Shown: positions 35,521 to 49,685, counted from the first letter of the stretch. The stretch is 64,000 nucleotides of DNA from Pectobacterium cacticida (GCF_036885195.1 NZ_CP133656.1:310001-374000); one strand, 5' to 3'. A program made the numbers and translations. Notes: generated from the letters alone by a model not told the origin.

Positions 35521-36897
35521 TTACAAGAAGAAGGGGCTAGGTTGAAATAGTCGTTCAACATCAGGCACAAATTTCTTGTCGGCTAAGAACATAATAAGAT
35601 GGTCGCCTTGCTCAATTTTGCTATTTGTATTGGCAATAATGACATCATCGCCACGTACAATTGCGCCGATAGTCGTTCCGGGGGGAAGTTTGATCTCGTC
35701 AATCATTCTTCCGACAACTTTTGATGTACCCTCGTCGCCGTGGGCGATAGCCTCGATGGCCTCGGCAACACCGCGGCGTAAAGAAGACACGTTAACAATA
35801 TCTGCCTTGCGGACATGGCTAAGTAGCGCAGAAATAGTGGCCTGTTGCGGAGAGATAGCGACATCAATGACGCTACCCTGAACCAGATCTACATAAGCCT
35901 GACGTTGGATGAGTACCATCACTTTTTTTGCCCCCATCCGCTTAGCTAGCATCGCTGACATAATATTTGCTTCATCATCATTGGTAATGGCGATGAAAAC
36001 ATCGATCTGTTCAATATGCTCCTCGGCGAGGAGCTCCTGGTCTGACGCATCGCCATGAAATATAACGGTGTTTTGCAAAAGTTCTGCTAGTTCTACAGCG
36101 CGATCGGCATCTCTCTCTATCAATTTGATACTGTAATCTTTTTCTAATCGTAGGGCTAAACCTGCACCGACATTTCCCCCACCGACGATCATAATTCTCT
36201 TATAAGGTTTCTCAAGTCGTTGCAATTCACTCATTACTGCGCGTATGTGTTGAGAAGCGGCAACGAAGAACACCTCGTCACCGGCTTCGATAATTGTTGA
36301 ACCCTGCGGGCGGATAGGGCGATCGTGGCGGAAAATGGCAGCAACACGGGTATCCACATGAGGAATGTGTTCGCGTAGAGAGGTAAGCGCGTTTCCGACC
36401 AGTGGGCCGCCATAATAAGCATTAACGGCGACCAAGCATACTTTGCCTTCGGCGAAATTGACGACCTGAAGCGCCCCAGGATATTCGATCAGTTTATAAA
36501 TATTGTCGATTACTAGCTGTTCTGGAGAGATAAGGTGATCGATGGGAACGGCCTCAGGCAAAAATAGCTGTTCTGATTCTCGGATGTATTCAGCGGCACG
36601 AATCCGCGCAATTCGATTTGGGGTTTTGAAAAGAGAATAAGCAATCTGGCACGCTACCATATTCGTTTCATCTGAATTGGTAACGGCGACTAACATATCT
36701 GCATCTTCCGCTCCCGCTTCACGTAGTACCCGCGGGTGAGAGGCATAGCCCGTAACGACGCGCAGATCAAACTTATCCTGAAGCTGGCGTAACCGGTTCG
36801 CATCAGTATCAACGACAGTGATGTCATTGTTTTCACCGGCTAGATTTTCCGCCAGTGTTCCACCGACCTGACCCGCGCCAAGGATGATAATTTTCAT
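35521..36897 (-). CDS. trkA: TrkA, NAD-binding subunit of Trk potassium uptake
   Basis: The product has 458 residues with two RCK_N/RCK_C pairs. Rossmann motifs are GAGQVGGTLAENL at residue 7 and GGGNVGAGLALRL at about 239. It is the cytoplasmic gating ring of TrkH/TrkG and binds NAD(H)/ATP. Fifty-six bases follow the rsmB stop. Confidence 0.97.
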   Translation of the reverse strand: MKIIILGAGQVGGTLAENLAGENNDITVVDTDANRLRQLQDKFDLRVVTGYASHPRVLREAGAEDADMLVAVTNSDETNMVACQIAYSLFKTPNRIARIRAAEYIRESEQLFLPEAVPIDHLISPEQLVIDNIYKLIEYPGALQVVNFAEGKVCLVAVNAYYGGPLVGNALTSLREHIPHVDTRVAAIFRHDRPIRPQGSTIIEAGDEVFFVAASQHIRAVMSELQRLEKPYKRIMIVGGGNVGAGLALRLEKDYSIKLIERDADRAVELAELLQNTVIFHGDASDQELLAEEHIEQIDVFIAITNDDEANIMSAMLAKRMGAKKVMVLIQRQAYVDLVQGSVIDVAISPQQATISALLSHVRKADIVNVSSLRRGVAEAIEAIAHGDEGTSKVVGRMIDEIKLPPGTTIGAIVRGDDVIIANTNSKIEQGDHLIMFLADKKFVPDVERLFQPSPFFL

Positions 36898-36953
36898 AAT
36901 AAGCCATGCCGTTTATTGATTGCTGCCTGTTGCAGACAATACTGGGTTCAATA

Positions 36954-38243
36954 TCAGTTTTTTACCAGCTTCGCATAAAAGAAACCATCGCCACCATCAG
37001 CATGAGGCAGCATCTGTATGCCTGGCAGTTCGCGTGTTCCCGTATCAACCAGTGTTGCATCGACATGGCGAGTCAGGAAATCAGCAACTTGTTGGGCATT
37101 TTCTTGTGGCAGAATGGAGCAAGTCGCGTAGACCATCGTTCCGCCTACTTTGAGATGTGGCCAGATGGCGTCAGAAATCTCTTTTTGCAGCGCAACCAGT
37201 TCCTCGATATCTCTGTCCCGGCGCAACCATTTAATATCTGGATGACGACGAATCACGCCAGTGGCGGAACAAGGGGCATCCAACAGAATACGGTCAAACA
37301 TACGCCCTTTACACCACAAATCGGGGTAACGCCCATCGCCCTGTTTCACTTCTGCATGCATGTTCAATCGAAGTAAATTTTCTTTTACGCGACCTAAACG
37401 GGTTTCATCAATATCGACAGCGAGTACGTGAGATTGTGGCGCAGCTTCTAAAATGTGCGTCGTTTTACCTCCAGGTGCGGCGCAGAGGTCGAGGATATGC
37501 TCGCCATCTTGTGGATCGAGCCAATAGATGCAACCTTGAGCCGATGCATCCTGCACCGTCGCCCATCCTTGTGAAAATCCTGGTAATTGATCGACGGTAC
37601 AAGGAGAAGCAAGCCGTACTGCATCAGTGAAAACAGTATGAGGGAATGCCTCAATTCCCTCTTGTGCCAGTAAATTTAAGTAGGCTTCCCGTGTATGGTG
37701 TAACCGATTTACGCGTAACCACATCGGAGGACGTTGATTATCCGCCTCAACGATGTCTTGCCATTGATGAGGATAGGCTTGCTCAATGCGTGCCAGCAGC
37801 CAGTTTGGATGCAGGTAGTGAGATGAGTGAGTTGCCTCACGCTGAATGAGTTCTTCCTGTTGGCGCTGAAATTGACGCAATACGCCATTTATCAGCCCTT
37901 TAAGCTGTGGCCGTTTTAGCGCAACGGCACCTTCTACCGTCTCTGCCAGACTCGCATGTGGTGGGATTCGCGTATAGTGCAGTTGGTAAATGCCGACCAT
38001 AATGAGGTAATGCAGCGTGCGTTGTTTGCCCGTCAGGGGTTTTGCCATCAGCTGCTGAATACACCACTCCAACTGGGGTAAAACGCGCAATACGCCAAAG
38101 CAAAGCTCTTGTAAAAGCGCGCGATCTTTCTCGGAGACTTGACGCTGATAAACAGGTAATAAGGCACTAAGTGATTGTCCCTGATCCAGAACCTGTCCCA
38201 CCACTTTTGCGGCAATACTGCGTAGATTGTATGAGCTTTTCAT
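36954..38243 (-). CDS. rsmB: RsmB, 16S rRNA (cytosine967-C5)-methyltransferase
   Basis: The product has 429 residues. An N-terminal NusB-like RNA-binding domain (about 1-140) is followed by the Fmu/NOL1 SAM domain with LDLCAAPGGKTTHILE (about 255). The catalytic cysteines are in LDAPCSATGVIRRHPD (about 325) and YATCSI (about 377). Downstream of fmt by 66 bases. Confidence 0.97.
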   Translation of the reverse strand: MKSSYNLRSIAAKVVGQVLDQGQSLSALLPVYQRQVSEKDRALLQELCFGVLRVLPQLEWCIQQLMAKPLTGKQRTLHYLIMVGIYQLHYTRIPPHASLAETVEGAVALKRPQLKGLINGVLRQFQRQQEELIQREATHSSHYLHPNWLLARIEQAYPHQWQDIVEADNQRPPMWLRVNRLHHTREAYLNLLAQEGIEAFPHTVFTDAVRLASPCTVDQLPGFSQGWATVQDASAQGCIYWLDPQDGEHILDLCAAPGGKTTHILEAAPQSHVLAVDIDETRLGRVKENLLRLNMHAEVKQGDGRYPDLWCKGRMFDRILLDAPCSATGVIRRHPDIKWLRRDRDIEELVALQKEISDAIWPHLKVGGTMVYATCSILPQENAQQVADFLTRHVDATLVDTGTRELPGIQMLPHADGGDGFFYAKLVKN

Positions 38244-38309
38244 GTGTTAGCGATGACATATACGTAAAAAGAGAGGATATACCGGAATGACACCAGTATG
38301 AAAAATAGA

Positions 38310-39257
38310 TTAGTCCAGAGTATTACCGGGAACGAACCACTCACGACGTGAGTTAAGCAAGTCCTGCGCGCCCATGATTTTTTTGCCTGCAGGCTGCAAT
38401 TCCTTAATATTCAAGATGCCATTGGCTGTTGCTACCTGAATGCCTTGCTTGTCTGCCTGTATGATTGTACCTGGCTGTGAGCCATGGGCTTTGGCTATGA
38501 CCTCAGCTTTCCACACTTTCACTGGCAGTTCATCGACGACGAAATAGCTGACTGGCCAAGGATTAAAAGCACGAATACAGCGCTCAAGCTGCTCTGCAGG
38601 TAACTGCCAGTTGAGACGAGCTTCTTCTTTGCTAAGTTTGTCTGCATAGGTGGCAAGAGCGTCATTTTGTTTTTCAGCAACAGCGCTGCCGTCAGCAAGC
38701 TGTTCCAGCGTTTCCAATAGGCCACGTGGCCCCAGTTCAGCAAGTTTATCGTACAACGTGGCGCTGGTATCCTGTGGCAGGATGGGGCACGCAAGTTTGT
38801 GCAGCATGGCGCCAGTATCCAGCCCGACATCCATTTGCATGATTGTCACTCCCGTTTCGCTATCTCCAGCCCACAACGCACGCTGAATGGGAGCGGCGCC
38901 GCGCCAGAGGGGCAATAGGGAACCGTGGACATTAATACAGCCAAGACGAGGCATCGATAATACGGGTTGCGGCAGAATTAAGCCGTAGGCGACAACGACC
39001 ATAACATCGGCATCTAACGCCTGAACCATCGCCTGATTTTCTGCTGGTCGCAGAGAGTTAGGCTGAAAAACGGGAATGTTATGTTGATCTGCCAGTACTT
39101 TTACCGGACTGGGGGTGAGCTTGTTGCCTCTACCTGCTGGTCGGTCGGGCTGTGTAAAAACGCCGACGATCTCATGCACTGATGATAAAAGCGCGTCAAG
39201 GTGACGCGCTGCAAAATCCGGGGTGCCAGCAAAGATGATACGTAAAGAATCAGACAC
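38310..39257 (-). CDS. fmt: Methionyl-tRNA formyltransferase
   Basis: The product has 315 residues. The N-terminal formyl-transferase domain has the 10-formyl-THF site NVHGSLLPLWRGAAPIQRA with catalytic Asn/His, and the C-terminal OB-like domain binds tRNA. It formylates initiator Met-tRNA. Paired with def, 24 bases upstream, which later removes the formyl group. Confidence 0.97.
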   Translation of the reverse strand: MSDSLRIIFAGTPDFAARHLDALLSSVHEIVGVFTQPDRPAGRGNKLTPSPVKVLADQHNIPVFQPNSLRPAENQAMVQALDADVMVVVAYGLILPQPVLSMPRLGCINVHGSLLPLWRGAAPIQRALWAGDSETGVTIMQMDVGLDTGAMLHKLACPILPQDTSATLYDKLAELGPRGLLETLEQLADGSAVAEKQNDALATYADKLSKEEARLNWQLPAEQLERCIRAFNPWPVSYFVVDELPVKVWKAEVIAKAHGSQPGTIIQADKQGIQVATANGILNIKELQPAGKKIMGAQDLLNSRREWFVPGNTLD

Positions 39258-39281
39258 GATGCTTCCTGTCAGGATAAAAAA

Positions 39282-39794
39282 TTATCGGGCACGGCTATTC
39301 TGCTTAGCCATTTTTTCTAACTTTTGACGAATGCGCTGGCGTTTAAGCGGGGAAAGGTAATCGATAAAGAGTTTTCCAACCAAATGGTCCATTTCATGCT
39401 GAATACAAATGGCCAGTAGGTCGCTTGCCTCGAGCTCAAACTCTTTACCTTCACGATCCAATGCTCGCACCCTGACGTGCTCTGCGCGAGGAACCAGCGC
39501 ACGTGTTTCAGGAATCGACAAACAACCTTCTTCAATGCCAGTATCGCCACTCTTTTCAATCAGTTCGGGATTGATCAACACCAACCGTTGATTTCGTTCT
39601 TCAGAGACGTCAATCACGATAATACGCTGATGAATATCAACTTGTGTTGCAGCCAAACCGATACCCTCTTCTTCGTACATGGTATCGAACATATCATCCA
39701 CGATACGTTGAATCTCTGCATTAACTTCTTTTACGGGTTGCGCAGTGATGCGAAGCCGCTCGTCTGGAAAATGTAATATCTGTAAAACTGACAT
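39282..39794 (-). CDS. def: Peptide deformylase
   Basis: The product has 170 residues with the three signature motifs GIGLAATQV (about 44), EGCLSIPE (about 89; Cys metal ligand) and HEMDH (about 133; two His ligands and Glu). It removes the N-formyl group from new proteins. First gene of the leftward operon, divergent from dprA across 127 bases. Confidence 0.97.
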   Translation of the reverse strand: MSVLQILHFPDERLRITAQPVKEVNAEIQRIVDDMFDTMYEEEGIGLAATQVDIHQRIIVIDVSEERNQRLVLINPELIEKSGDTGIEEGCLSIPETRALVPRAEHVRVRALDREGKEFELEASDLLAICIQHEMDHLVGKLFIDYLSPLKRQRIRQKLEKMAKQNSRAR

Positions 39795-39921
39795 ATATAT
39801 CTAGATCTGTATCTGAATAGTTAAAAGTATTGATTATCATTCTAGACATTTCCTGCTCTGATTGACAGCATCCACACTGAATTGCACCACTTATCTGAAC
39901 ATAGCGGAATAAGGGACGCTG

Positions 39922-41043
39922 ATGCTATCAACGGAAATTTGGCTACGTATGACGGCCGTAAGGCATCTGAGCGCCGGGCGGGCTCGGGCTATTGTCAGAA
40001 GGCTTGTTGATGTAAACACGTTCGATAATGAGAGTCTGAGCACATTAGGTTTGTCTGATACTCAAATCGCACAATTCCATTCCTATGATCGTAAGAGCTT
40101 GGGAAAAACACTCGAGTGGTTGTCTTATCCCAATCATCATCTCGTGACGTGCGAGGATGCTCTGTATCCCTTTCTGTTGAGCAATATTCGCGATTTTCCG
40201 CTGTTGCTTTTTGTGTCTGGCTCTCCTGAGTTATTGGCATCGCCGCAAATAGCAATTATTGGTAGCCGAGGCAGCAGTGCTTACGGAGAACGCTGGGGAC
40301 GATTTTTTGCTCAAGAACTTGCTGCCAATGACCTTACAGTGACAAGCGGGCTGGCAATTGGCATTGATGGTATTGCTCATCGTGCGGCTTTGGATGCAGA
40401 AGGGGGAACTATCGCTGTGTTGGGAAGTGGGCTGGAGAATATTTATCCTAAGCGGCACGCTAAGCTTGCAGAACGTATTTGTGACGATGGCGGTGCGCTG
40501 GTCTCAGAGTTTCCCCTCTCGATGCCCCCTTTCCCAACCAACTTTCCCAGAAGAAATCGCATCATTAGCGGATTAGGTATGGGAGTTCTGGTTATTGAGG
40601 CTTCGATTCGCAGCGGGTCGCTAGTCACAGCGCGTTATGCGTTAGAGCAAGGTCGGGAGGTTTTTGCTCTGCCAGGGCCAATCGGTAATCCTATGACAGA
40701 GGGAACACACTGGTTAATCCAACAAGGCGCTAGTCTGGTGGCACATCCGAAGGATATTCTTGAACAGTTAGGTGGTGGGTTACAGTGGTTACCGATGCAG
40801 AGCGAACAAACTTTTTCTACCGAAGAAGAGGATGACGAATTGCCATTTGCCGACGTGTTGGCTAACGTAGGGGATGAGGTTACACCTGTTGACGTCGTCG
40901 CTGAACGTGTCGGCCAACCTGTGCCAGAGATAGTTGTTAAGTTACTTGAACTGGAGTTAGCAGGGTGGATCGCTGCAGTACCCGGCGGCTATGTCCGATT
41001 GAGGAGAGCTGGCCATGTTCGACGTACTCATGTACTTGTTTGA
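39922..41043 (+). CDS. dprA: DprA/Smf, DNA-processing protein
   Basis: The product has 373 residues. An N-terminal helical part is followed by a Rossmann-like core with IAIIGSRGSSAYG (about 111), SGLAIGIDGIAHRAAL (about 145), FPRRNRIISGLG (about 209) and EASIRSGSLVTA (about 225), and a C-terminal winged-helix part. DprA loads RecA on single-stranded DNA in competent bacteria; its role in enterobacteria is unclear. It overlaps smg by 29 bases. Confidence 0.95.
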   Translation: MLSTEIWLRMTAVRHLSAGRARAIVRRLVDVNTFDNESLSTLGLSDTQIAQFHSYDRKSLGKTLEWLSYPNHHLVTCEDALYPFLLSNIRDFPLLLFVSGSPELLASPQIAIIGSRGSSAYGERWGRFFAQELAANDLTVTSGLAIGIDGIAHRAALDAEGGTIAVLGSGLENIYPKRHAKLAERICDDGGALVSEFPLSMPPFPTNFPRRNRIISGLGMGVLVIEASIRSGSLVTARYALEQGREVFALPGPIGNPMTEGTHWLIQQGASLVAHPKDILEQLGGGLQWLPMQSEQTFSTEEEDDELPFADVLANVGDEVTPVDVVAERVGQPVPEIVVKLLELELAGWIAAVPGGYVRLRRAGHVRRTHVLV

Positions 41044-41488
41044 GAGCTACATCCAAAATGAAACTGAAATACGTGTCGATCAGGATACGTTAACTGATGA
41101 CCTCACCCGAGCTGGATTTCATCGTAACGATATCTATAGTGCGCTGAGCTGGCTGGAAAAATTGGCCGATATTCAGGAGGGGCAGACTGCCCCGCTTTAT
41201 CTTGCTAACGATCCTCTGGCTATGCGGATCTATACACGGGATGAAGAGCTGCGTCTTGATGCGGATTGTCGAGGCTTTTTATTATTCCTTGAGCAAATTC
41301 AGGTTCTGAGTCTTGAAACTCGGGAAATGATTATTGAACGCGTCATGGCGTTGGAAACGCAGGAATTTGATCTTGAAGATCTGAAGTGGGTTATTCTCAT
41401 GGTGCTTTTCAATGTCCCAGGGTGTGAAAATGCCTATCAGCAAATGGAAGAATTACTCTTCGAGGTCAATGACGGTTATGTGCAATAG
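41015..41488 (+). CDS. smg: Smg (DUF494)
   Basis: The product has 157 residues of the DUF494 family (MFDVLMYLFESYIQNE). Acidic and helical, of unknown function, conserved next to dprA. The start lies within the end of dprA after GAGGAG, so it is translated by coupling. Confidence 0.94.
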   Translation: MFDVLMYLFESYIQNETEIRVDQDTLTDDLTRAGFHRNDIYSALSWLEKLADIQEGQTAPLYLANDPLAMRIYTRDEELRLDADCRGFLLFLEQIQVLSLETREMIIERVMALETQEFDLEDLKWVILMVLFNVPGCENAYQQMEELLFEVNDGYVQ

Positions 41489-41508
41489 CCAAAGGAATAA
41501 CAGTTCGA

Positions 41509-42066
41509 ATGGCTAAACCTGCATTGTTTGCTGAAAAAAAACAGGAAATCTGTCCAGACTGTGGGGCGGTTTTGGTTATCCGTTCTGGTCGGAATGGCCC
41601 ATTCTTAGGCTGCTCTACTTATCCAGAATGCGAATTCATTCGCCCACTGAAAGCGCAAGTTGATGGACATATCGTCAAAGTGTTGGATGGGCAGCAGTGC
41701 CCGCTTTGTCAGTCGACATTGGTACTAAGGCAAGGCCGTTATGGGATGTTCATCGGCTGTAGCAATTACCCTGAATGTCGTCACACCGAGGCGATTGATC
41801 GCCCTGATGAAACGGCGATTCGATGTCCACAGTGTAATGTAGGAACGTTGTTACAGCGTAAATCTCGCTATGGCAAGGTGTTTCATTCCTGCGATCGCTA
41901 TCCCGATTGCCAGTTTACGTTAAACCATAAGCCGGTAGCGGGTGAATGTCCTTCTTGCCATTACACTTTATTGGTTGAGAAAAAAACGGCACAAGGCACC
42001 AGGCTATTTTGTGCCAGTAAATTATGTGGAAAACCTATAGCGGCAGAAATTGACAAGAATGAGTAA
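41509..42066 (+). CDS. yrdD: YrdD, topoisomerase I zinc-ribbon-like protein
   Basis: The product has 185 residues: a series of C4 zinc ribbons (CPDCG...FLGCSTYPEC; CPLCQ...FIGCSNYPEC; CPQCN...FHSCDRYPDC; CPSCH...). It resembles the C-terminal DNA-binding domain of TopA without the enzyme part. Function is unproven, probably nucleic-acid binding. The stop overlaps the tsaC start. Confidence 0.94.
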   Translation: MAKPALFAEKKQEICPDCGAVLVIRSGRNGPFLGCSTYPECEFIRPLKAQVDGHIVKVLDGQQCPLCQSTLVLRQGRYGMFIGCSNYPECRHTEAIDRPDETAIRCPQCNVGTLLQRKSRYGKVFHSCDRYPDCQFTLNHKPVAGECPSCHYTLLVEKKTAQGTRLFCASKLCGKPIAAEIDKNE

Positions 42067-42632
42067 TGTGTGTGCCTAATGAATTAATGATGTCCGTCTT
42101 GCAGGAATTACATAACGAGCAGGTTATTGCGTATCCAACTGAAGCAGTATTCGGGTTGGGATGCGATCCTGATAGTGAAGTGGCGGTTAATCGTCTGCTG
42201 GCCTTAAAACAACGCCCCTGGCAAAAGGGGCTGATCCTGGTTGCGGCAGATTTTAGCCAATTGGCTCCTTATATTGATGACAGCGTGTTATCTGACGAGC
42301 AGAAGGCGATGATGTTTTCCACATGGCCTGGGCCGGTTACTTGGGTATTACCTGCAAAACGCACGACCCCTCAATGGTTAACGGGGCGATTTTCTTCGCT
42401 TGCAGTGCGCGTTAGTGACCACTCGTTAGTTAAAGAATTGTGTCGTCATTACGGTAAACCGTTGGTGTCGACCAGCGCCAATTTAAGTGGTCAGCCTCCT
42501 TGTCGCACGGCTCTTGAAGTTTCTCAACAGTTTGGTGATGATTTTCCTGTGCTAGTTGGGGATGTCGGAGGACGAATGAACCCGTCGGAAATCAGGGATG
42601 TTTTAACAGGCGAACTTATTCGTCAGGGGTAG
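42066..42632 (+). CDS. tsaC: TsaC, threonylcarbamoyl-AMP synthase
   Basis: The product has 188 residues of the YrdC/Sua5 domain: VIAYPTEAVFGLGCDPDSE near 20, KQRPWQKGLILV near 55, STSANLSGQPPC near 140. It makes the TC-AMP used by TsaBDE for t6A37 in tRNA. The ATG at 42066 overlaps the yrdD stop; in-frame GTG at 42072 is an alternative. Confidence 0.95.
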   Translation: MCVPNELMMSVLQELHNEQVIAYPTEAVFGLGCDPDSEVAVNRLLALKQRPWQKGLILVAADFSQLAPYIDDSVLSDEQKAMMFSTWPGPVTWVLPAKRTTPQWLTGRFSSLAVRVSDHSLVKELCRHYGKPLVSTSANLSGQPPCRTALEVSQQFGDDFPVLVGDVGGRMNPSEIRDVLTGELIRQG

Positions 42633-42651
42633 CGGCAAATTGGAGAAAAAC

Positions 42652-43479
42652 GTGTCTGAAGTAACGTCTTTTGCAGTTTTTGGTAATCCGATTGCGCATA
42701 GTAAATCACCTCGCATACATGAGTTATTTGCTGCCCAGACGGGGATAACGTTGACGTACGAGCGTGTTTTAGCGTCTCTGGATGATTTTGAGCAAATGCT
42801 ACGCCAATATTTTCTCGATGGTGCTTGGGGTGCTAACGTGACTGCGCCCTTCAAAGAGCGCGCCTTTGCCGAAGCCGATGAGCATAGCGAACGCGCGGCG
42901 CTAGCTGGGGCGGTCAATACATTGAAGAGGCTGAGTGACGGTCGCCTGTTTGGTGATAATACGGATGGCATTGGTTTACTCAGCGATCTGCAGCGATTGG
43001 CGCTGGTGAAGCCGTCGGATCGTGTGTTGCTGGTGGGGGCTGGTGGCGCGGCTCGTGGGGTTATCCAGCCTTTGCTGTCTTATGGCTGTACGGTTGTGCT
43101 GACGAATAGGACTTTTTCCAAGGCTGATGATTTGGTTAAGGTTTTCAGTGGTGTTGGGGAAATTAAAGCTGTTGCCCTAGACGAGTTACATAGTCAGTCG
43201 TTCGATCTGATCATTAATGCGACATCTTCTGGGATATATGACAGTATTCCTAACTTACCGCCAGAACTCATCTCGTCGAAAACGTGCTGTTATGACATGT
43301 TCTATCTGCCGCAATTGACACCTTTTTTGTCATGGTGTGTACAGCATGGTGCTACCCGTTATGCAGATGGCTTGGGAATGTTGGTAGGGCAAGCGGCACA
43401 TGCGTTCAAGCTTTGGCATGGCGTTATGCCTGATGTGGAACCCGTGATCGATTTACTAGAGCAAGAGCTTACGACGTGA
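42652..43479 (+). CDS. aroE: Shikimate dehydrogenase (NADP+)
   Basis: The product has 275 residues. Substrate motif FGNPIAHSKSPRIH (about 10), catalytic Lys in NVTAPFKERAF (about 65), NTDGIG (about 102), and the NADP site GAGGAARGVI (about 127). Fourth step of the shikimate route. GTG at 42652 is preferred (GGAG six bases ahead); a TTG at 42640 would overlap that ribosome site. Confidence 0.96.
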   Translation: MSEVTSFAVFGNPIAHSKSPRIHELFAAQTGITLTYERVLASLDDFEQMLRQYFLDGAWGANVTAPFKERAFAEADEHSERAALAGAVNTLKRLSDGRLFGDNTDGIGLLSDLQRLALVKPSDRVLLVGAGGAARGVIQPLLSYGCTVVLTNRTFSKADDLVKVFSGVGEIKAVALDELHSQSFDLIINATSSGIYDSIPNLPPELISSKTCCYDMFYLPQLTPFLSWCVQHGATRYADGLGMLVGQAAHAFKLWHGVMPDVEPVIDLLEQELTT

Positions 43480-43733
43480 ATCAGGCGATCCAGTTCCCTG
43501 ACCGCGAAAGTTGGGATGAAAAGGTCATGGCGATCCGCTTTCCCGTTTTAGTGAATGGCTTTCAGCAGGAATGTTTAGTGAGTGCAGAGCTGCTTCAGCA
43601 ACGCTATGGTGGTAATAGCCCTGAACAGTGGCTGTCGCTGTTCAGGGAATATCGATGGGACCTTGAAGATGAATTGGAGAAAATGATCGTTGCTGAAGAA
43701 TGGGATGATGAAGGTTACTACTCGTTGTCCTGA
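43476..43733 (+). CDS. yrdB: YrdB, DUF1488 family protein
   Basis: The product has 85 residues with GTG start overlapping the aroE stop by four bases. DUF1488 with IQFPDRESWD near the start and an acidic C-terminus. Function is unknown. Its end overlaps the convergent yrdA end by 16 bases. Confidence 0.92.
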   Translation: MNQAIQFPDRESWDEKVMAIRFPVLVNGFQQECLVSAELLQQRYGGNSPEQWLSLFREYRWDLEDELEKMIVAEEWDDEGYYSLS

Positions 43734-44266
43734 GCGAGATATTCATCTTTCCAACGAACATAGTTGTTTGCCGAGTAAATCAATCCTTCTATTTCTTCTT
43801 GTGTCAGAGGCCTAATTTTTTTGACTGGGCTGCCGAGGTATAGATGTCCCGTTTCTAGTCGTTTTCCTGGAGGGACCAGGCTACCAGCACCAATCATGAC
43901 ATCATCTTCAACAATTACGCCATCCAGAAGTATTGACCCCATTCCTACCAAAACCCGATTTCCTATTTGGCAACCATGCAGCATCGCTTTATGGCCCACC
44001 GTGACATCTTCCCCAATAATAAGCGGGTAACCTTCTGGTCTTTTCTCTGAACAGTGGGTAATGTGGAGTACTGATCCATCCTGAATATTACTTCTCGCAC
44101 CAATAGTGATGTAGTTAACATCGCCACGTATGGCGACAAGTGGCCAGATACTGACATCATTGCCTAGTGTTACCTTGCCAACCACCACGCTAGAATGATC
44201 GACCATGACTCTTTCGCCTAAAACGGGAGAAATGCCGTTATAACGACGGAATGTTTTTGCATTCAT
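43718..44266 (-). CDS. yrdA: YrdA, gamma-carbonic-anhydrase-like hexapeptide protein
   Basis: The product has 182 residues. Left-handed beta-helix hexapeptide repeats run from about 20 to 140, with likely zinc histidines in VLHITHC and VGHKAMLHGC. Whether it is an active anhydrase is not known; in E. coli YrdA is not firmly assigned. The start at 44266 has AAGAGGT ahead and matches the family; the 17-residue longer frame does not. Confidence 0.94.
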   Translation of the reverse strand: MNAKTFRRYNGISPVLGERVMVDHSSVVVGKVTLGNDVSIWPLVAIRGDVNYITIGARSNIQDGSVLHITHCSEKRPEGYPLIIGEDVTVGHKAMLHGCQIGNRVLVGMGSILLDGVIVEDDVMIGAGSLVPPGKRLETGHLYLGSPVKKIRPLTQEEIEGLIYSANNYVRWKDEYLAQDNE

Positions 44267-44426
44267 CGACAACCTCTTAGTTATTTTCCATATACTGATT
44301 ATTCGCATTACAGACAAAATATCGACAGATATGAGACATCGGCAACTGAAAAGTAATGTGGCGCGAGCGAAGCTTCATCACAAAGGGTGAAAAACGCTCG
44401 AACAGAAAGAAAGATCGAGAAAGTTG

Positions 44427-44454
44427 TTGTGTAATGGCAATTTATCCCTATAAT
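44427..44454 (+). promoter_or_regulatory. rRNA promoter P1
   Basis: TTGTGT (44427-44432), a 16-base spacer and TATAAT (44449-44454), then discriminator GCGCCACC. This spacing and discriminator are typical of rrn P1 promoters controlled by ppGpp/DksA and initiating-NTP levels. Confidence 0.75.
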
Positions 44455-44534
44455 GCGCCACCACTGACACGGCAACAGCGACACGCGGTTGTGGTGGAAA
44501 GGAAAAAGATTCAACGAAGGCAGTCAGTCATGAC

Positions 44535-44562
44535 TTGACTTCACAGCGGAAACGCATAACAT
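44535..44562 (+). promoter_or_regulatory. rRNA promoter P2
   Basis: TTGACT (44535-44540), a 16-base spacer and TAACAT (44557-44562), followed by a GC-rich discriminator. About 108 bases downstream of P1, the usual spacing. Confidence 0.65.
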
Positions 44563-44572
44563 ATGCGCCCGC

Positions 44573-44604
44573 GCCGCAGTACGCTGCGGCACTGCTCTTT
44601 AACA
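44573..44604 (+). promoter_or_regulatory. Leader antitermination boxB and boxA
   Basis: A hairpin GCCGCAG-TACG-CTGCGGC (44573-44590) is followed by boxA TGCTCTTTAACA (44593-44604), a perfect enterobacterial rrn boxA. NusB-S10 binds it to make rRNA transcription resist Rho. Confidence 0.85.
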
Positions 44605-44610
44605 ATTCAA

Positions 44611-44633
44611 TCAGACAATCTGTGTGGGCACTC
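44611..44633 (+). promoter_or_regulatory. 5' strand of the 16S precursor processing stem
   Basis: TCAGACAATCTGTGTGGGCA (44611 on) pairs with 46314-46339 after 16S. The long stem is the RNase III cutting site that frees pre-16S. Confidence 0.8.
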
Positions 44634-44754
44634 ACAAGACCGTATCTTAACGATATAAAAAGTCTTGAAGAGTGAACAACAGTAAATTCATTACGAATAA
44701 ACAGTTTTAATTCTTTGAGCATGGCTGACGAGTTCAGCAAATCAAACAAATCTT

Positions 44755-46294
<1,540 letters not shown>

Positions 46295-46366
46295 GCAAGA
46301 AGATATGGATTGAGTGAAGTGCTCACACAGATTGTCTGATGAAGATAGCGAGCAGAATACCTTAAT

Positions 46367-46443
<77 letters not shown>

Positions 46444-46485
46444 ACTCTTCCATGAGTGGTAATTAGGGTGACTGCGAGTAGCGAT

Positions 46486-46561
46486 GGGGCTATAGCTCAG
46501 CTGGGAGAGCGCCTGCTTTGCACGCAGGAGGTCTGCGGTTCGATCCCGCATAGCTCCACCA
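46486..46561 (+). tRNA. alaT: tRNA-Ala (TGC)
   Basis: 76 nt including CCA. Anticodon TGC at 46519-46521; T-loop GGTTCGATCCC. The Ile-Ala pair makes this an rrnA/D/H-type spacer. Confidence 0.98.
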
Positions 46562-46609
46562 TTAAAAAGACTTCAGAGTGTATTGGAAACAGTATGCTGC
46601 GAAGTATTT

Positions 46610-46621
46610 TGCTCTTTAACA
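46610..46621 (+). promoter_or_regulatory. Spacer boxA
   Basis: A second perfect boxA, TGCTCTTTAACA, between tRNA-Ala and 23S, renewing the antitermination complex before 23S. Confidence 0.8.
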
Positions 46622-46779
46622 ATCTGGAACAAGCTGAAAATTGAAACATGACAGCGGAATAATCGTGAATACCTTGGCTATTTATGGGTAAACACGGTGA
46701 ATTTGTCTGTCAATGAGTCTCTCAAATAATCACAGCGCGATGATGACTTTGGTTTATCAAAGACACCTTCGGGTTGTGA

Positions 46780-49685
<2,906 letters not shown>

